Shown: positions 25,101 to 35,748, counted from the first letter of the stretch. The stretch: DNA of 64,000 bases from Bacillus vallismortis (GCF_040784915.1 NZ_CP160797.1:494001-558000); one strand, 5' to 3'. The notes: generated from the sequence alone by a model not told the origin. A program made the numbers and translations.

Positions 25101-25421
25101 TTAGCTTATATGTTCAGATAAAAATTCAGTCACTTCTTCAGGCGTTTTGGCATTGGCGCTGTGAAGGTGAGCTGTTTTTTCACCGTTTTTGAAGATAAGT
25201 AAGCTGGGAATGCCCATTACTTGGTATTTTTCAGCCGGCTCAAGAAGCTTGTCCTTATTCAGCTCATACCAATCGTTTTGATTGTACTCTTCCAAAATAT
25301 CGCCGATGAACATATTCATGCGTGTGCAGTCTGGGCACCAATCTGCATAAAACTTCACAATAATTTCTTTATCAGATTGAATCAGTTCATTAAATTGTTC
25401 GTTAGTCGTGATTTTTTTCAT
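25101..25421 (-). CDS. ydbP: Thioredoxin-like protein YdbP
   Basis: A 106-residue thioredoxin-fold protein. The redox motif is WCPDC (residues 28-32) in place of WCGPC, and the cis-proline segment is MGIPSLLIFKNG. No signal peptide, so it acts in the cytoplasm as a thiol-disulfide oxidoreductase. It converges with ydbO. Confidence 0.9.
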   Translation of the reverse strand: MKKITTNEQFNELIQSDKEIIVKFYADWCPDCTRMNMFIGDILEEYNQNDWYELNKDKLLEPAEKYQVMGIPSLLIFKNGEKTAHLHSANAKTPEEVTEFLSEHIS

Positions 25422-25574
25422 ATGTCACATCTCCTTTTCAATGCCATTTTAATATAAAATAAAAAGGAATTACATACAAATGCATTCAGCATCAGCATGC
25501 CCAAAAATAATTAGATCATTTTCTCGTGAAAGTGATAAGATAGTAAAGATGAATTGTAGTGGGGGGAGTATCCA

Positions 25575-26660
25575 TTGAAAACAAGTCTAGGATTAGTGTA
25601 CGGAGGAAAGTCGGCTGAACATAATGTTTCACTGCAGACGGCTCTGGCTGTAATCAAAGCGCTTAATACTGAGAAGTTTGATATACATCCGATTTATATA
25701 ACTGAAAAAGGCGAATGGGTAAGAGGCGCTCGTTTAACTGAGCCTGTTTCAAACGTGAAAATGCTTCAATTTGAGCAAGGAGGCAGTGCTTTTTCTCCAG
25801 CTGCCCTGAATCAGGAGATGTTTCCGCAGGAAGCGTCACAGCAAAATGAAGCCATCGACGTCGTATTCCCGCTCCTCCACGGACCGAACGGAGAAGACGG
25901 TACGATTCAAGGAATGCTCGAACTGTTGAATGTTCCATATGTTGGAAACGGCGTGCTTGCTTCCTCAGCAGGCATGGATAAAGTCGTGATGAAACATCTA
26001 TTCGCGCAAGCCGCCCTAGCTCAGGCTAAATACGCAGCTTTCCTTAAGAAAGACTGGACTCGTTCTCCGGAAGAAAGCTGTGAGCAGGTCGAACAGGAAT
26101 TAGGCTATCCTTGCTTTGTAAAACCGGCGAACCTTGGCTCAAGTGTCGGAATCAGCAAATGCCGAAACCGTGAAGAATTGCAAAAAGCGTTCGAGCTTGC
26201 ATTCCAATATGACCGAAAAGTTGTCGTTGAAGAAGGAATTAATGGCCGAGAAATCGAAATCGGCGTACTTGGAAATGATGATCCTAAATGCTCTGTTGTG
26301 GGAGAAATCGCACCGAAGACAGATTTCTACGATTACAAAGCGAAATATGAGGATGGAGATACTGATCTGGTGATTCCGGCAAATGTGACCGATGAGGAAT
26401 ACGCAAAAATCAGTGATATGGCAATTAAGGCGTTTAAAGCGATCGATGGTTCAGGACTTGTCAGAGCGGACTTTTTCTTGACTGCAGACGGCGAAGTTCT
26501 GATCAATGAAGTTAACACAATGCCTGGCTTTACTCCTTTCAGCATGTTCCCGCTGCTCTGGAAAGAGGCGGGAGTGGAATACGCTGACCTTATTGAACAG
26601 CTTGTGGAGCTTGCAAAAGAACGCCACGCTGAGAAACAATTGATTAAGCATACATTCTAA
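25575..26660 (+). CDS. ddl: D-alanine--D-alanine ligase
   Basis: A 361-residue ATP-grasp ligase that makes the D-Ala-D-Ala end of the peptidoglycan stem peptide. Visible motifs: [14 protein letters not shown] near the start, [30 protein letters not shown], and the metal-binding [14 protein letters not shown]. It is followed 70 bases later by murF, which uses its product. The TTG start follows GGGGGGAG. Confidence 0.97.
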   Translation: MKTSLGLVYGGKSAEHNVSLQTALAVIKALNTEKFDIHPIYITEKGEWVRGARLTEPVSNVKMLQFEQGGSAFSPAALNQEMFPQEASQQNEAIDVVFPLLHGPNGEDGTIQGMLELLNVPYVGNGVLASSAGMDKVVMKHLFAQAALAQAKYAAFLKKDWTRSPEESCEQVEQELGYPCFVKPANLGSSVGISKCRNREELQKAFELAFQYDRKVVVEEGINGREIEIGVLGNDDPKCSVVGEIAPKTDFYDYKAKYEDGDTDLVIPANVTDEEYAKISDMAIKAFKAIDGSGLVRADFFLTADGEVLINEVNTMPGFTPFSMFPLLWKEAGVEYADLIEQLVELAKERHAEKQLIKHTF

Positions 26661-26668
26661 TGAAGATG

Positions 26669-26698
26669 GACACTGCCGGTAAGAGGGCAGTGTCTTTT
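26669..26698 (+). terminator. Hairpin between ddl and murF
   Basis: GACACTGCC and GGGCAGTGTC arms followed by only four Ts; it may attenuate rather than stop transcription into murF. Confidence 0.65.
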
Positions 26699-26730
26699 CC
26701 CGTATACAAAAAGAAAGAGAGGGACCGCAC

Positions 26731-28104
26731 TTGATTAAGCGAACCATAAAAAATATGGCAGAGATGGTCAAAGGCACATTGACAAATCCGCAATACGAAC
26801 AAACAGTCATTCATGGAGTGGCAACTGATACAAGGAAACTGGAACAAGATCAGCTTTTCATCCCGCTGAAAGGGGAACATTTTAACGGACACACATTTGT
26901 GCAGCAGGCTTTTGACGCCGGTGTAGCGGCCGTTCTTTGGGATCGGTCAGAACCAAATCCGCCCGAGGAACAGGCTGTCATCTTAGTTGACGACACCCTT
27001 TCCGCTCTTCAGCAACTTGCAAAAGCTTATTTACAGGAGCTTGGCACGCGTGTCATCGGGGTAACCGGAAGCAATGGCAAAACGACAACAAAAGATATGA
27101 TTCACGCCGTCTTGGGAACCCAGTACCGTGTTCACAAAACAGGAGGGAACTTTAATAATCACATCGGCTTGCCGCTGACGGTTTTATCCATGCCTGAAGA
27201 TACGGAGATCGCCGTATTGGAGATGGGAATGAGCGCTAAAGGAGAAATTGACCTCCTGAGCCGCCTGGCAAACCCGGATGCGGCTGTGATTACAAATATC
27301 GGCGAATCCCACATGCAAGATCTTGGTTCAAGAGAGGGCATTGCAGAGGCGAAGCTTGAAATCATTAACGGGCTTAAAGAAGACGGAGTGCTGATTTATA
27401 TCGGGGATGAACCGCTTCTTCAAAAAGCATACAGCTGCCGAACGAAAACGTACGGATCGGGAGCGCAAAATGATTATCAGCTTCAGGATGTCAGCCAGAG
27501 TGAAGCGGGAACCCATTTTACAATTAAAGGGATGGAAAAATCGTTTTTTATTCCGGTACTCGGCAAGCACAATGTCATGAACGCTATGGCTGCGATCGCC
27601 GCGGGGGCTTATTTCGGCATCACGGCTGATGACGCGGCAAAAGGACTGAGCGGACTAAAGGTAACCGGCATGAGGCTCGAACTCATCAAAACAGACAGCG
27701 GCATTTCGATTATCAATGACGCTTACAATGCCAGCCCGACTTCAATGAAGGCTGCCATTCAATTGACAGAAAGCCTTGAAGGCTACGGAAAAAAAATGCT
27801 TGTGCTCGGCGATATGCTTGAACTCGGTGATCTTGAAGAAACATTCCATAAAGAGTGCGGCGCAGTCATCAGCCCTGAGAAAATCGACCGCGTCTTTACG
27901 TACGGAAAGCTGGGCGCTTTTATTGCGGAAGGCGCACTGAACCACTTTGAGAAAGAACGCGTCAGCCACTTCACCGAGAAAAAAGATCTTTTTCAAGCCG
28001 TGAAGGAAAGCGCGTCAAAAGGGGATTTGATTTTATTCAAAGCGTCCAGAGGTATGAAGCTTGAAGAAATCGTTAAAGATTTAATAGACAGCCCGCTTTC
28101 ATAA
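26731..28104 (+). CDS. murF: UDP-MurNAc-tripeptide--D-Ala-D-Ala ligase MurF
   Basis: A 457-residue Mur ligase. The ATP-binding loop GVTGSNGKTTTK is at about 109-120, the substrate-contact motif HKTGGNFNNHIGLP follows, with EMGMSAKGEID and the C-terminal domain LVLGDMLELGD. It adds D-Ala-D-Ala to the UDP-MurNAc tripeptide in the cytoplasm. It uses TTG as start. Paired with ddl as in B. subtilis. Confidence 0.97.
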   Translation: MIKRTIKNMAEMVKGTLTNPQYEQTVIHGVATDTRKLEQDQLFIPLKGEHFNGHTFVQQAFDAGVAAVLWDRSEPNPPEEQAVILVDDTLSALQQLAKAYLQELGTRVIGVTGSNGKTTTKDMIHAVLGTQYRVHKTGGNFNNHIGLPLTVLSMPEDTEIAVLEMGMSAKGEIDLLSRLANPDAAVITNIGESHMQDLGSREGIAEAKLEIINGLKEDGVLIYIGDEPLLQKAYSCRTKTYGSGAQNDYQLQDVSQSEAGTHFTIKGMEKSFFIPVLGKHNVMNAMAAIAAGAYFGITADDAAKGLSGLKVTGMRLELIKTDSGISIINDAYNASPTSMKAAIQLTESLEGYGKKMLVLGDMLELGDLEETFHKECGAVISPEKIDRVFTYGKLGAFIAEGALNHFEKERVSHFTEKKDLFQAVKESASKGDLILFKASRGMKLEEIVKDLIDSPLS

Positions 28105-28503
28105 AAAAAATCCTGCGAAAAAAACGCATATTGCATCATAAAATAGAATGATGTGCAAACACTAATGTATGCCGGCCTGAAATAATGTATGTCTGGCTGG
28201 CTGCGGCTATGATACAATAAATACAGGTTATTTTGCGATTCGAAAATATTTGTCCGGACTTTCATTCGCCTGCCCGAAGTTCTCCCGCCGGACATTTGGG
28301 AGCGGATGAAACAGCAGCCGGCATATTCGAGAAGCCAATCTGCTTCTCATTTTATTGAAAAACAAATAGTGTAATGGTAAGATAAAACTTAGAAGTAATT
28401 CGGGCTTTGTATACGTATGGACCTGTCCTTTTTGTGGAAAGGGCAGTTTTTGGTGGTAAATCACGACATTACTGACACAGCAATTAGAAGGAGTTTGAAT
28501 AAT
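28105..28503 (+). promoter_or_regulatory. Long leader of cshA with promoter and attenuator-like hairpin
   Basis: A 399-bp stretch without a gene. It contains an extended -10 element (TGA-TACAAT, about 28210-28218) and, at 28423-28451, a hairpin CTGTCCTTT/AAAGGGCAG followed by TTTTT, which has the form of an intrinsic terminator 50 bases before the cshA start. A GC-rich segment at 28250-28310 may fold as well. Such a leader suggests transcriptional or cold/RNA-structure-dependent control of this helicase gene. Confidence 0.5.
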
Positions 28504-29988
28504 TTGACTATAACGTTTCAAGATTTTAATTTAAGTTCTGATCTCATGAAAGCAATTAACCGTATGGGATTTGAAGAAGCAACGCCGATTCAGGCACAAA
28601 CGATACCGCTCGGACTTTCAAATAAAGACGTCATTGGACAAGCGCAAACAGGTACAGGTAAAACAGCAGCGTTTGGTATACCCCTTGTTGAAAAAATTAA
28701 CCCCGAGTCTCCTAATATTCAAGCAATCGTAATCGCGCCAACCCGTGAATTAGCCATTCAAGTATCTGAAGAATTATATAAAATCGGACAAGATAAGCGT
28801 GCGAAGGTTCTTCCTATTTACGGCGGACAGGATATTGGACGACAAATTCGGGCATTAAAGAAAAACCCGCATATCATTGTGGGAACACCTGGACGTCTTC
28901 TTGATCACATTAACCGCCGCACAATTCGTTTAAACAATGTAAACACTGTTGTAATGGATGAAGCGGATGAAATGCTGAACATGGGATTCATTGACGACAT
29001 TGAATCTATTCTTTCAAACGTGCCGAGCGAGCATCAGACACTTCTGTTTTCTGCTACGATGCCAGCGCCGATCAAACGTATTGCGGAGCGCTTCATGACT
29101 GAGCCGGAACACGTGAAAGTAAAAGCAAAAGAAATGACGGTTTCTAACATTCAGCAGTTCTATTTAGAAGTGCAGGAGCGTAAAAAATTCGATACACTGA
29201 CTCGTCTTCTTGACATTCAGTCTCCTGAGCTTGCGATCGTCTTCGGACGTACAAAACGCCGTGTCGATGAGCTGGCTGAAGCTTTGAACCTTCGCGGATA
29301 TGCGGCTGAAGGAATTCACGGTGACTTAACGCAGGCGAAACGTATGGTTGCACTTCGCAAATTTAAAGAAGGCGCAATCGAAGTTCTTGTTGCAACTGAT
29401 GTTGCCGCTCGCGGACTTGATATCTCTGGTGTTACGCACGTGTACAACTTCGACGTGCCTCAAGATCCTGAAAGCTATGTTCACCGTATCGGAAGAACAG
29501 GCCGTGCAGGAAAAACAGGTATGGCGATGACGTTCATTACACCGCGTGAGAAAAGCATGCTTCGCGCAATTGAACAAACAACAAAACGCAAAATGGACCG
29601 CATGAAGGAGCCTACACTTGATGAAGCGTTAGAAGGCCAGCAGCAGGTTACGGTTGAACGCCTTCGCACGGCAATCAGTGAAAACAACCTGAACTTCTAC
29701 ATGACAGCGGCAGCTGAGCTGCTTGAAGATCATGATGCAGTGACAGTGGTTGCGGCGGCTATCAAGATGTCTACAAAAGAGCCGGACAACACACCGATTC
29801 GCTTAACAGACGAAGCGCCGATGGTCGGCAAACGCCACAAGAACCAGCGCTCTTCTAAACGCAGAGATGGACAAGGCGGCGGCTATCGCGGCGGAAAAGG
29901 GAAAAACAACAACCGTTCTTCCTACGACAAAAAGCGTTCAAACGATCGCCGTTCTTCAGGTGACAGACGCCAGAAAAAATCTTACTAA
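28504..29988 (+). CDS. cshA: DEAD-box RNA helicase CshA
   Basis: A 494-residue DEAD-box helicase. Motifs in order: Q motif (TPIQAQT), Walker [26 protein letters not shown] (about 152-155), SAT, and in the second domain [17 protein letters not shown] and HRIGRTGR. The C-terminal 70 residues are rich in Arg, Gly, Ser and Asn, a low-complexity RNA-binding tail. CshA works in RNA turnover with RNase Y and in ribosome assembly, especially in the cold. The TTG start at 28504 follows AAGGAG. Confidence 0.97.
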   Translation: MTITFQDFNLSSDLMKAINRMGFEEATPIQAQTIPLGLSNKDVIGQAQTGTGKTAAFGIPLVEKINPESPNIQAIVIAPTRELAIQVSEELYKIGQDKRAKVLPIYGGQDIGRQIRALKKNPHIIVGTPGRLLDHINRRTIRLNNVNTVVMDEADEMLNMGFIDDIESILSNVPSEHQTLLFSATMPAPIKRIAERFMTEPEHVKVKAKEMTVSNIQQFYLEVQERKKFDTLTRLLDIQSPELAIVFGRTKRRVDELAEALNLRGYAAEGIHGDLTQAKRMVALRKFKEGAIEVLVATDVAARGLDISGVTHVYNFDVPQDPESYVHRIGRTGRAGKTGMAMTFITPREKSMLRAIEQTTKRKMDRMKEPTLDEALEGQQQVTVERLRTAISENNLNFYMTAAAELLEDHDAVTVVAAAIKMSTKEPDNTPIRLTDEAPMVGKRHKNQRSSKRRDGQGGGYRGGKGKNNNRSSYDKKRSNDRRSSGDRRQKKSY

Positions 29989-30002
29989 TTCTATCGATTA
30001 GA

Positions 30003-30032
30003 AGCCCAAAACATGTCGTTTTGGGCTTTTTT
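30003..30032 (+). terminator. Terminator after cshA
   Basis: AGCCCAAAAC and GTTTTGGGCT form a 10-bp stem followed by TTTTTT. Confidence 0.92.
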
Positions 30033-30159
30033 ATGTTTACGACTTGGTATTCAGCAAACTTTGAGCTGACGGAAGCTGTTTTTCTCTGTATGCTTAAGAA
30101 TGAAACCTTTCTGTATAAGAGACGTATAAGTAAAGATAAAAAAACGGGAGGTAGGTATT

Positions 30160-30639
30160 TTGAGAGAGCAGCCTAAAAACCAAATCAGTCCAGACGGATT
30201 AAAGGTTTGGCGACTTCAAGAGATCATCATATCCGCTGTCTGCTTGCTTATCGTCATAGCAGTTGCAGTGTTAAGCTATTATTTTCATTGGCCGTACTCG
30301 ATCAGCGGCGTGCTCGGCGGGATTTGGCTGCTGGGTTCGATTGTGACGGTCTTTATCATTCCAAAGATCCGTCATAAAGTGTGGCGCTATGAAGTCCATG
30401 AACATGAAATCGATATTCAGTCAGGTATTTTTGTAGTGACGCGTGTGATTGTCCCGATGGTCAGGGTTCAGCACGTCGATACGTCTCAAGGGCCGCTATT
30501 GAAAAAGTACAACCTGGCAACTGTGAAAATTTCCACGGCCGCGACCGTTCATTCGATCCCCGCTTTAGAGATGGAGGAAGCGGATCGACTGAGAGACTCT
30601 ATTTCCCGTCTGGCAAGGGTGACTGAAGATGATGTCTGA
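30160..30639 (+). CDS. ydbS: Membrane PH-domain protein YdbS
   Basis: A 159-residue protein with two membrane helices (about 20-42 and 47-67) and one bacterial PH (bPH2/DUF304) domain starting at VWRYEVHEHEIDIQSGIF. It overlaps ydbT, which has the same domain in several copies. Paired YdbS/YdbT homologs occur across Firmicutes; they have been linked to resistance against an antimicrobial peptide of B. amyloliquefaciens (amylocyclicin), as I recall. It starts with TTG after GGGAGGTAGG. Confidence 0.88.
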   Translation: MREQPKNQISPDGLKVWRLQEIIISAVCLLIVIAVAVLSYYFHWPYSISGVLGGIWLLGSIVTVFIIPKIRHKVWRYEVHEHEIDIQSGIFVVTRVIVPMVRVQHVDTSQGPLLKKYNLATVKISTAATVHSIPALEMEEADRLRDSISRLARVTEDDV

Positions 30640-32110
30640 ACCGAAACGCCTGCACCCGGCGGCAGTCATTTTGAATTTATGCCATACCATTATTCAAACG
30701 ATTAAAAATATCATTCTGCCATTCTTTTTTGTGTATATCGTTAATTCAAACCATACGGTCCGTTTTTACGGAGCTATTGCGCTTGGTGTGCTGTTTATCT
30801 GGCTTGTGGCCGCAAGCATCATCAAATGGAGAAGGTTTACCTATCGAATCGAAGATGACGAATTCAGAATTGAAGAAGGCTTGTTTGTCACGAAAAAGCG
30901 ATACATATCGATCGATCGGATTCAAACGATGAATACGAGCGCGGGCGTGATACAGCAAATCTTTAAGCTTGTGAAGCTGCAAATTGAAACGGCAGGCGGA
31001 GGCAAGGAGGCGGAAGCTGTTCTGTCGGCTATTTCTGTTGAAGAAGCCGAACGCATTAAGGAATCCGTCTTTAAGAAAAAAGCAAAAAGTCACGAAAGCG
31101 AACACGATGAAGAGCTGCTGGAAGCAGAACAGGAGCAGACTCCGGAAGTTGAGCCGCAAGAGCGCTATCGCATGAACATGAAAGAGTTGCTCATGGCCGC
31201 CTCTACCTCCGGCGGAATCGGAGTGATTATCTCCGCTGTATTTGCGCTTATTTCTCAGCTTGATGAAGTGCTGCCGATGGATTGGTTTTTCGATAAATTC
31301 TCCTTCCTTCAGCACGCCAGCATCGGCATTTATGCGGTACTCATTTTTATCGGTTTATTTATCGTCTGGATATTCAGCATCGCCGGTATGATGTTTAAAT
31401 ACGCGAACTTTCAAGTTATAAAAAAAGAGCAGGAATTGGTCATTTCAAGAGGGATTATCGAAAAACATCAAGTCACGATCCCGCTCCGAAAAATACAAGC
31501 CATTAAAATCAAAGAAAATATCATCCGCCAGTTATTCGGCTATGTGACGGTGTCCATTGTCAGCGCGGGCGGCGGCGAGCGGGAAAAAGAAGAAGGCGCT
31601 TTGACGATTCTTTTTCCGATGATTCATAAAAAGAAGCTCCCGCACATGCTTCAGACATTTACGCCGGAATACACGCTGGAAGAAAACGTCCGACGTCTGC
31701 CGCGGCGCGCGTTGAAACGATATTTGTTCCGCTCCGTCATTTTTTCACTTTTTTTGATTATCCCAATATGTATCTTTTTTCAGCCATGGGGCTACCTGTC
31801 GATCATGCTGCTGCCGATTGAATTGTTCTTCGGCTACCTCGCATATAAGGATGCAGCATGGACGATCAACGGGGAGCGTCTTCAGCTGACGTCAAGATTT
31901 ATCGGCAGAACAACCGCGATTGTGCTGAAAAGACGAATGCAGATTTGCAAATTCAGCCAATCCTATTTTCAAAAGAAAGGCCGCCTGTATACCATTTCTA
32001 CCGCGGTAAAATCATCAAGCCATATGGAAGAATTAACAGTGAGGGATGTAGGTGAAAAGGATGCGGACTTCATTTTGAACTGGTACTCATATGAAAAAGC
32101 GGACGGTTAA
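30629..32110 (+). CDS. ydbT: Multi-PH-domain membrane protein YdbT
   Basis: A 493-residue protein with three bPH2 domains. The first starts at FTYRIEDDEFRIEEGLF (about 73), the second at FQVIKKEQELVISRGII (about 263), the third near WTINGERLQLTSRFIG (about 409). Each is preceded by a pair of membrane helices. An acidic linker (EHDEELLEAEQEQTPEVEPQ) separates the first two. It is co-translated with ydbS (11-base overlap) and its stop overlaps the convergent ydcA by 4 bases. Confidence 0.88.
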   Translation: MMSEPKRLHPAAVILNLCHTIIQTIKNIILPFFFVYIVNSNHTVRFYGAIALGVLFIWLVAASIIKWRRFTYRIEDDEFRIEEGLFVTKKRYISIDRIQTMNTSAGVIQQIFKLVKLQIETAGGGKEAEAVLSAISVEEAERIKESVFKKKAKSHESEHDEELLEAEQEQTPEVEPQERYRMNMKELLMAASTSGGIGVIISAVFALISQLDEVLPMDWFFDKFSFLQHASIGIYAVLIFIGLFIVWIFSIAGMMFKYANFQVIKKEQELVISRGIIEKHQVTIPLRKIQAIKIKENIIRQLFGYVTVSIVSAGGGEREKEEGALTILFPMIHKKKLPHMLQTFTPEYTLEENVRRLPRRALKRYLFRSVIFSLFLIIPICIFFQPWGYLSIMLLPIELFFGYLAYKDAAWTINGERLQLTSRFIGRTTAIVLKRRMQICKFSQSYFQKKGRLYTISTAVKSSSHMEELTVRDVGEKDADFILNWYSYEKADG

Positions 32111-32706
32111 TACCGCCGCTCTTTTTTTTGCACACATAAAAAGGAGAGAAGAAACCCGCCGCAAAGTCCAAACAGATGGGCCATCATGTTAATATTGGAG
32201 TTGATAAACGACATCAGAACGGCAAATGCGAGCAGTGTGACAATCATTTTGGAGTGCTCCTGCCCGATCAGTTCTTTGTGAAAAAGAACCATAAACAGAT
32301 ACACGCCGAACAGCCCGAATATCGCGCCTGAAGCCCCGACATGCACGTAATCAAGCGGCTCTGTCACATATGTTCCGATATTGCCGATGATGCCGGAGCC
32401 GGCGTACACAAGGAGGAAACGCGCTTTTCCCAGCATACGCTCCAAAGCCGGGGCAAATAAAAAGATCGACATGGAATTAAACAGCAGATGGGTAAAACCG
32501 GCGTGCAGCAAAACCGGTGTGATCAGCCGCCACCATTCACCGTTTGCAACGCCTAGATTATAGCCTGTGACGGTATCTCTCCATAACACGACTGAATGCA
32601 CAGGAAGTGAAAAAAATAGCCAGAGAACAGCTTGCAAAGCCAATATAAAGGTGACAACGGGATAAAGCCTGATAAACGTTTGAAAATTTTCGGTCCGTAT
32701 AAACAT
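32107..32706 (-). CDS. ydcA: Rhomboid-family intramembrane serine protease YdcA
   Basis: A 199-residue rhomboid. Six membrane helices, the WWRLITPVLLHAGFTHLLFNS entry, the catalytic Ser in GASGAIFGLFG (about 127) and the His in NMMAHLFGLCGG (about 178) are all present. The substrate is unknown. Confidence 0.9.
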   Translation of the reverse strand: MFIRTENFQTFIRLYPVVTFILALQAVLWLFFSLPVHSVVLWRDTVTGYNLGVANGEWWRLITPVLLHAGFTHLLFNSMSIFLFAPALERMLGKARFLLVYAGSGIIGNIGTYVTEPLDYVHVGASGAIFGLFGVYLFMVLFHKELIGQEHSKMIVTLLAFAVLMSFINSNINMMAHLFGLCGGFLLSFLCVQKKERRY

Positions 32707-32800
32707 TCCGAGCCCCTTTTCTTCATTTTGGTATTTCTATAGTAACACGTTTATGAGACAAACCATTCAAATAGTACATACGCAAAGGAGGTTATCACCC

Positions 32801-33166
32801 ATGATATACGGCATAGGACTAGATATCACCGAGCTTAAACGGATCGCTTCTATGGCCGGCCGCCAGAAACGATTTGCTGAGCGGATTTTGACGCGAAACG
32901 AGCTTGATCAATATGATGAGCTTTCAGAGAAAAGAAAAATCGAGTTTCTCGCGGGCAGATTTGCGGCAAAAGAAGCTTTCTCGAAAGCGTTTGGCACCGG
33001 TATAGGAAAGCAGCTTAGCTTTCAGGATATTGAAATTAAGAAAGACCAAAATGGCAAGCCTTATATCATTTGCGCAAAACTAAGCCAAGCCGCCGTTCAC
33101 GTATCAATCACCCATACAAAGGAATACGCGGCCGCGCAGGTGGTGATTGAAAGGTTGTCAAGCTAG
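32801..33166 (+). CDS. acpS: Holo-[acyl-carrier-protein] synthase AcpS
   Basis: A 121-residue phosphopantetheinyl transferase. The Mg-binding D8 in GIGLDITEL and Glu in FAAKEAFSKAFGTG (about 58) are present. It transfers 4'-phosphopantetheine from CoA to ACP and activates fatty-acid synthesis. The ATG at 32801 follows AAAGGAGG and yields the family length. Confidence 0.97.
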   Translation: MIYGIGLDITELKRIASMAGRQKRFAERILTRNELDQYDELSEKRKIEFLAGRFAAKEAFSKAFGTGIGKQLSFQDIEIKKDQNGKPYIICAKLSQAAVHVSITHTKEYAAAQVVIERLSS

Positions 33167-33339
33167 TCTGCATATTAGGGGCGCCCCACTCATATATTTG
33201 ATAGTGCATTAAGGGAGACAAGTTGTTTGAGGCTTTTATGGTACGCATCCGTTCTGCCTAACGTGTACCGAGCGTACCGTTAAAGTCAAACAAGCGATTT
33301 CTTCCTTTTACATCAATTGAGAAGAAGGGGTTGAAAAAG

Positions 33340-34347
33340 GTGAGAAAAAGCTTTGTTTTGCTTTTAACGGGACTGCTTGCTGTCCTTATTCTTTCTGCCT
33401 GCGGGCAAAAAACACAGCAAGATATTGTGACCGGGTTAGATGAAAAGGCGAAAGAATATACCTCGTACAAAGCAAAAGCGAAAATGACCATCGAGACAGG
33501 GAGTGAGCCTCAAGTATACAATGTGGAAATCTGGCACAAAAAGCCGTCTCTGTACAGGGTTTATCTAGAAAATCCGAAAAAGGACCAAAATCAAGTCATT
33601 TTACGAAATGAAAACGGAGTATTTGTTCTCACGCCGTCTTTAAATAAGAGCTTCAGATTTCAAAGCGACTGGCCGAACAACAGCAGCCAGGTCTATCTGT
33701 TTGAATCGCTCGTAAAGGATGTTCAAAACGATTCAGATGCGGTTTTCACTGCGAAAGAAAAGAACTACGTATTTGAAACAAAAACGAACTATCAGCATAA
33801 CAAAATGCTGCCAACGCAAGAAATCACGTTTAACAAAAAAGATATGAGCCCGTCATCTGTCAAAGTCATGGATACTGACCGAAAAGTTATGGTGAAAGTA
33901 GAATTCAGCAGCTTCGAATTCAATAAACATTTCGACAAAGAATCCTTTGACGAGAAGAAAAATATGACCCTTTCCCAAATGGATGTTGCCACAAGCGCGA
34001 AGCCATCCGATACATTCGCGGTCAAAACGCCGCTTGAACTGCCGCTTGGCGTAAAGCTGCTAGAAGAAAAAGATATCTCTACTGAAGACGGGAAGCGGAT
34101 CATCATGACCTACGGAGGAGAAAAATCATTTACCTTAATTCAGGAAAAAGCCCATATTGCCAAGGCTTCCTCCTCAGTTAGGCTGAACGGCGAACCGGTG
34201 AATCTCGGCTACACCATCGGCGCCTTGTCGGATGCATCATTATCATGGACGTATGATGGCGTAGATTACCTTCTCTCATCTAAAGATCTTACGAAAGAGG
34301 AAATGGTGACAGTCGCGAAAAGCATGCAGGGACAATCATCTAAATAA
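33340..34347 (+). CDS. ydcC: Lipoprotein YdcC (LolA/sporulation-type fold)
   Basis: A 335-residue exported lipoprotein. The lipobox is LSAC, so the mature protein begins with Cys at about residue 19. The mature part is beta-strand rich and resembles the DUF4367/LolA-like fold of outer-face lipoproteins. Sporulation-related expression has been reported for B. subtilis ydcC. A GTG start at 33340 is preferred, 10 bases past GAAGAAGGGG; a TTG at 33331 is directly against that site. Confidence 0.85.
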   Translation: MRKSFVLLLTGLLAVLILSACGQKTQQDIVTGLDEKAKEYTSYKAKAKMTIETGSEPQVYNVEIWHKKPSLYRVYLENPKKDQNQVILRNENGVFVLTPSLNKSFRFQSDWPNNSSQVYLFESLVKDVQNDSDAVFTAKEKNYVFETKTNYQHNKMLPTQEITFNKKDMSPSSVKVMDTDRKVMVKVEFSSFEFNKHFDKESFDEKKNMTLSQMDVATSAKPSDTFAVKTPLELPLGVKLLEEKDISTEDGKRIIMTYGGEKSFTLIQEKAHIAKASSSVRLNGEPVNLGYTIGALSDASLSWTYDGVDYLLSSKDLTKEEMVTVAKSMQGQSSK

Positions 34348-34352
34348 CCGCC

Positions 34353-34382
34353 AAAGGCCAAGCGTGATTTGGCCTTTTTTTC
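34353..34382 (+). terminator. Terminator after ydcC
   Basis: AAAGGCCA and TGGCCTTT arms, then a T-run. Confidence 0.88.
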
Positions 34383-34461
34383 GTCGTGCATCGTTTCCCT
34401 TCGGCCTTTAATTTTAGTATGATATGTAAATGATATTGAATAAAAGCTAGGAAGTGTCATA

Positions 34462-35631
34462 ATGAGCACAAAACCTTTTTACAGAAATACGTGGGCCGAA
34501 ATCGACTTGTCCGCGATAAAGGAAAATGTCAGCAATATGAAAGAACATATCGGCGAACATGTCCATCTAATGGCGGTTGTGAAAGCAAACGCCTACGGGC
34601 ATGGCGATGCAGAAACAGCGAAGGCGGCGCTTGACGCAGGTGCTTCATGCTTGGCAGTGGCTTTTCTCGATGAAGCGATTTCACTGCGCAACAAGGGCTT
34701 GAAAGCGCCGATTTTGGTGCTCGGCGCGGTTCCCCCTGAGTATGTATCAATCGCGGCAGAATATGACGTGACCATAACAGCTTATTCTGTTGAATGGCTT
34801 CAGGAAGCCGCCCGCCATATGAAAAAAGGTTCTCTTCATTTTCATTTAAAGGTCGATACGGGGATGAACAGGCTTGGCGTAAAAACAGAAGAAGAAGTTC
34901 ATCACGTCATGGCGATTCTTGACCGTAACCCTCGTTTAAAATGCAAAGGGGTATTTACCCATTTTGCGACAGCGGATGAAAAAGAAAGAGGCTATTTTTT
35001 AAAGCAGTTTGAGCGCTTTAAAGAACTGATTGCTCCGCTGCCGCTCAAGAAACTGATGGTGCACTGTGCGAACAGCGCCGCCGGCCTCAGGCTGAAAAAA
35101 GGCTTTTTCAACGCGGTCAGATTCGGCATCGGCATGTACGGCCTCCGTCCGTCAGCCGACATGACGGACGAAATACCGTTTGAGCTGCGCCCCGCTTTCA
35201 CCCTGCATTCAACGCTGTCGCATGTCAAACTGATCAGAAAAGGCGAGAGCGTCAGCTACGGAGCGGAATACACAGCGGAAAAAGATACATGGATCGGGAC
35301 GGTGCCTGTCGGCTATGCGGATGGCTGGCTTCGAAAGTTGGAAGGAACCGAAATCCTTGTAAAGGGAAAACGGCTGAAGATCGCCGGCCGGATCTGCATG
35401 GACCAATTTATGGTGGAGCTGGATCAGGAATATCCGCCGGGCACAAAAGCCACATTAATAGGCCGGCAGGGAGATGAATATATTTCCATGGATGAGATTG
35501 CAGGCAGGCTCGAAACCATTAACTATGAGGTGTCTTGTACAATAAGTTCCCGGGTTCCCCGTATGTTTTTGGAAAATGGGAGTATAATGGAAGTAAGAAA
35601 TCCTTTAGTGCAGGAAAATACAAGCAAATAG
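34462..35631 (+). CDS. alr: Alanine racemase
   Basis: A 389-residue PLP enzyme. The PLP lysine is K41 in AVVKANAYGHGD and the second catalytic base is the Tyr in GESVSYGAEY (about 268). It interconverts L- and D-alanine and so feeds Ddl and MurF encoded upstream. The product is cytoplasmic. The gene is followed by the ndoAI/ndoA toxin-antitoxin pair, as in most Bacillus. Confidence 0.97.
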   Translation: MSTKPFYRNTWAEIDLSAIKENVSNMKEHIGEHVHLMAVVKANAYGHGDAETAKAALDAGASCLAVAFLDEAISLRNKGLKAPILVLGAVPPEYVSIAAEYDVTITAYSVEWLQEAARHMKKGSLHFHLKVDTGMNRLGVKTEEEVHHVMAILDRNPRLKCKGVFTHFATADEKERGYFLKQFERFKELIAPLPLKKLMVHCANSAAGLRLKKGFFNAVRFGIGMYGLRPSADMTDEIPFELRPAFTLHSTLSHVKLIRKGESVSYGAEYTAEKDTWIGTVPVGYADGWLRKLEGTEILVKGKRLKIAGRICMDQFMVELDQEYPPGTKATLIGRQGDEYISMDEIAGRLETINYEVSCTISSRVPRMFLENGSIMEVRNPLVQENTSK

Positions 35632-35748
35632 CTCATCTCATAATGGAGAATTCATAAAACAGCTTTGCTTGAAGAGTGAATAATGGTATCATTATCACTG
35701 GATGGATAAAAGAGTCGTATCCGTAAGTTTGGTGGAGGTGTATGTTTT

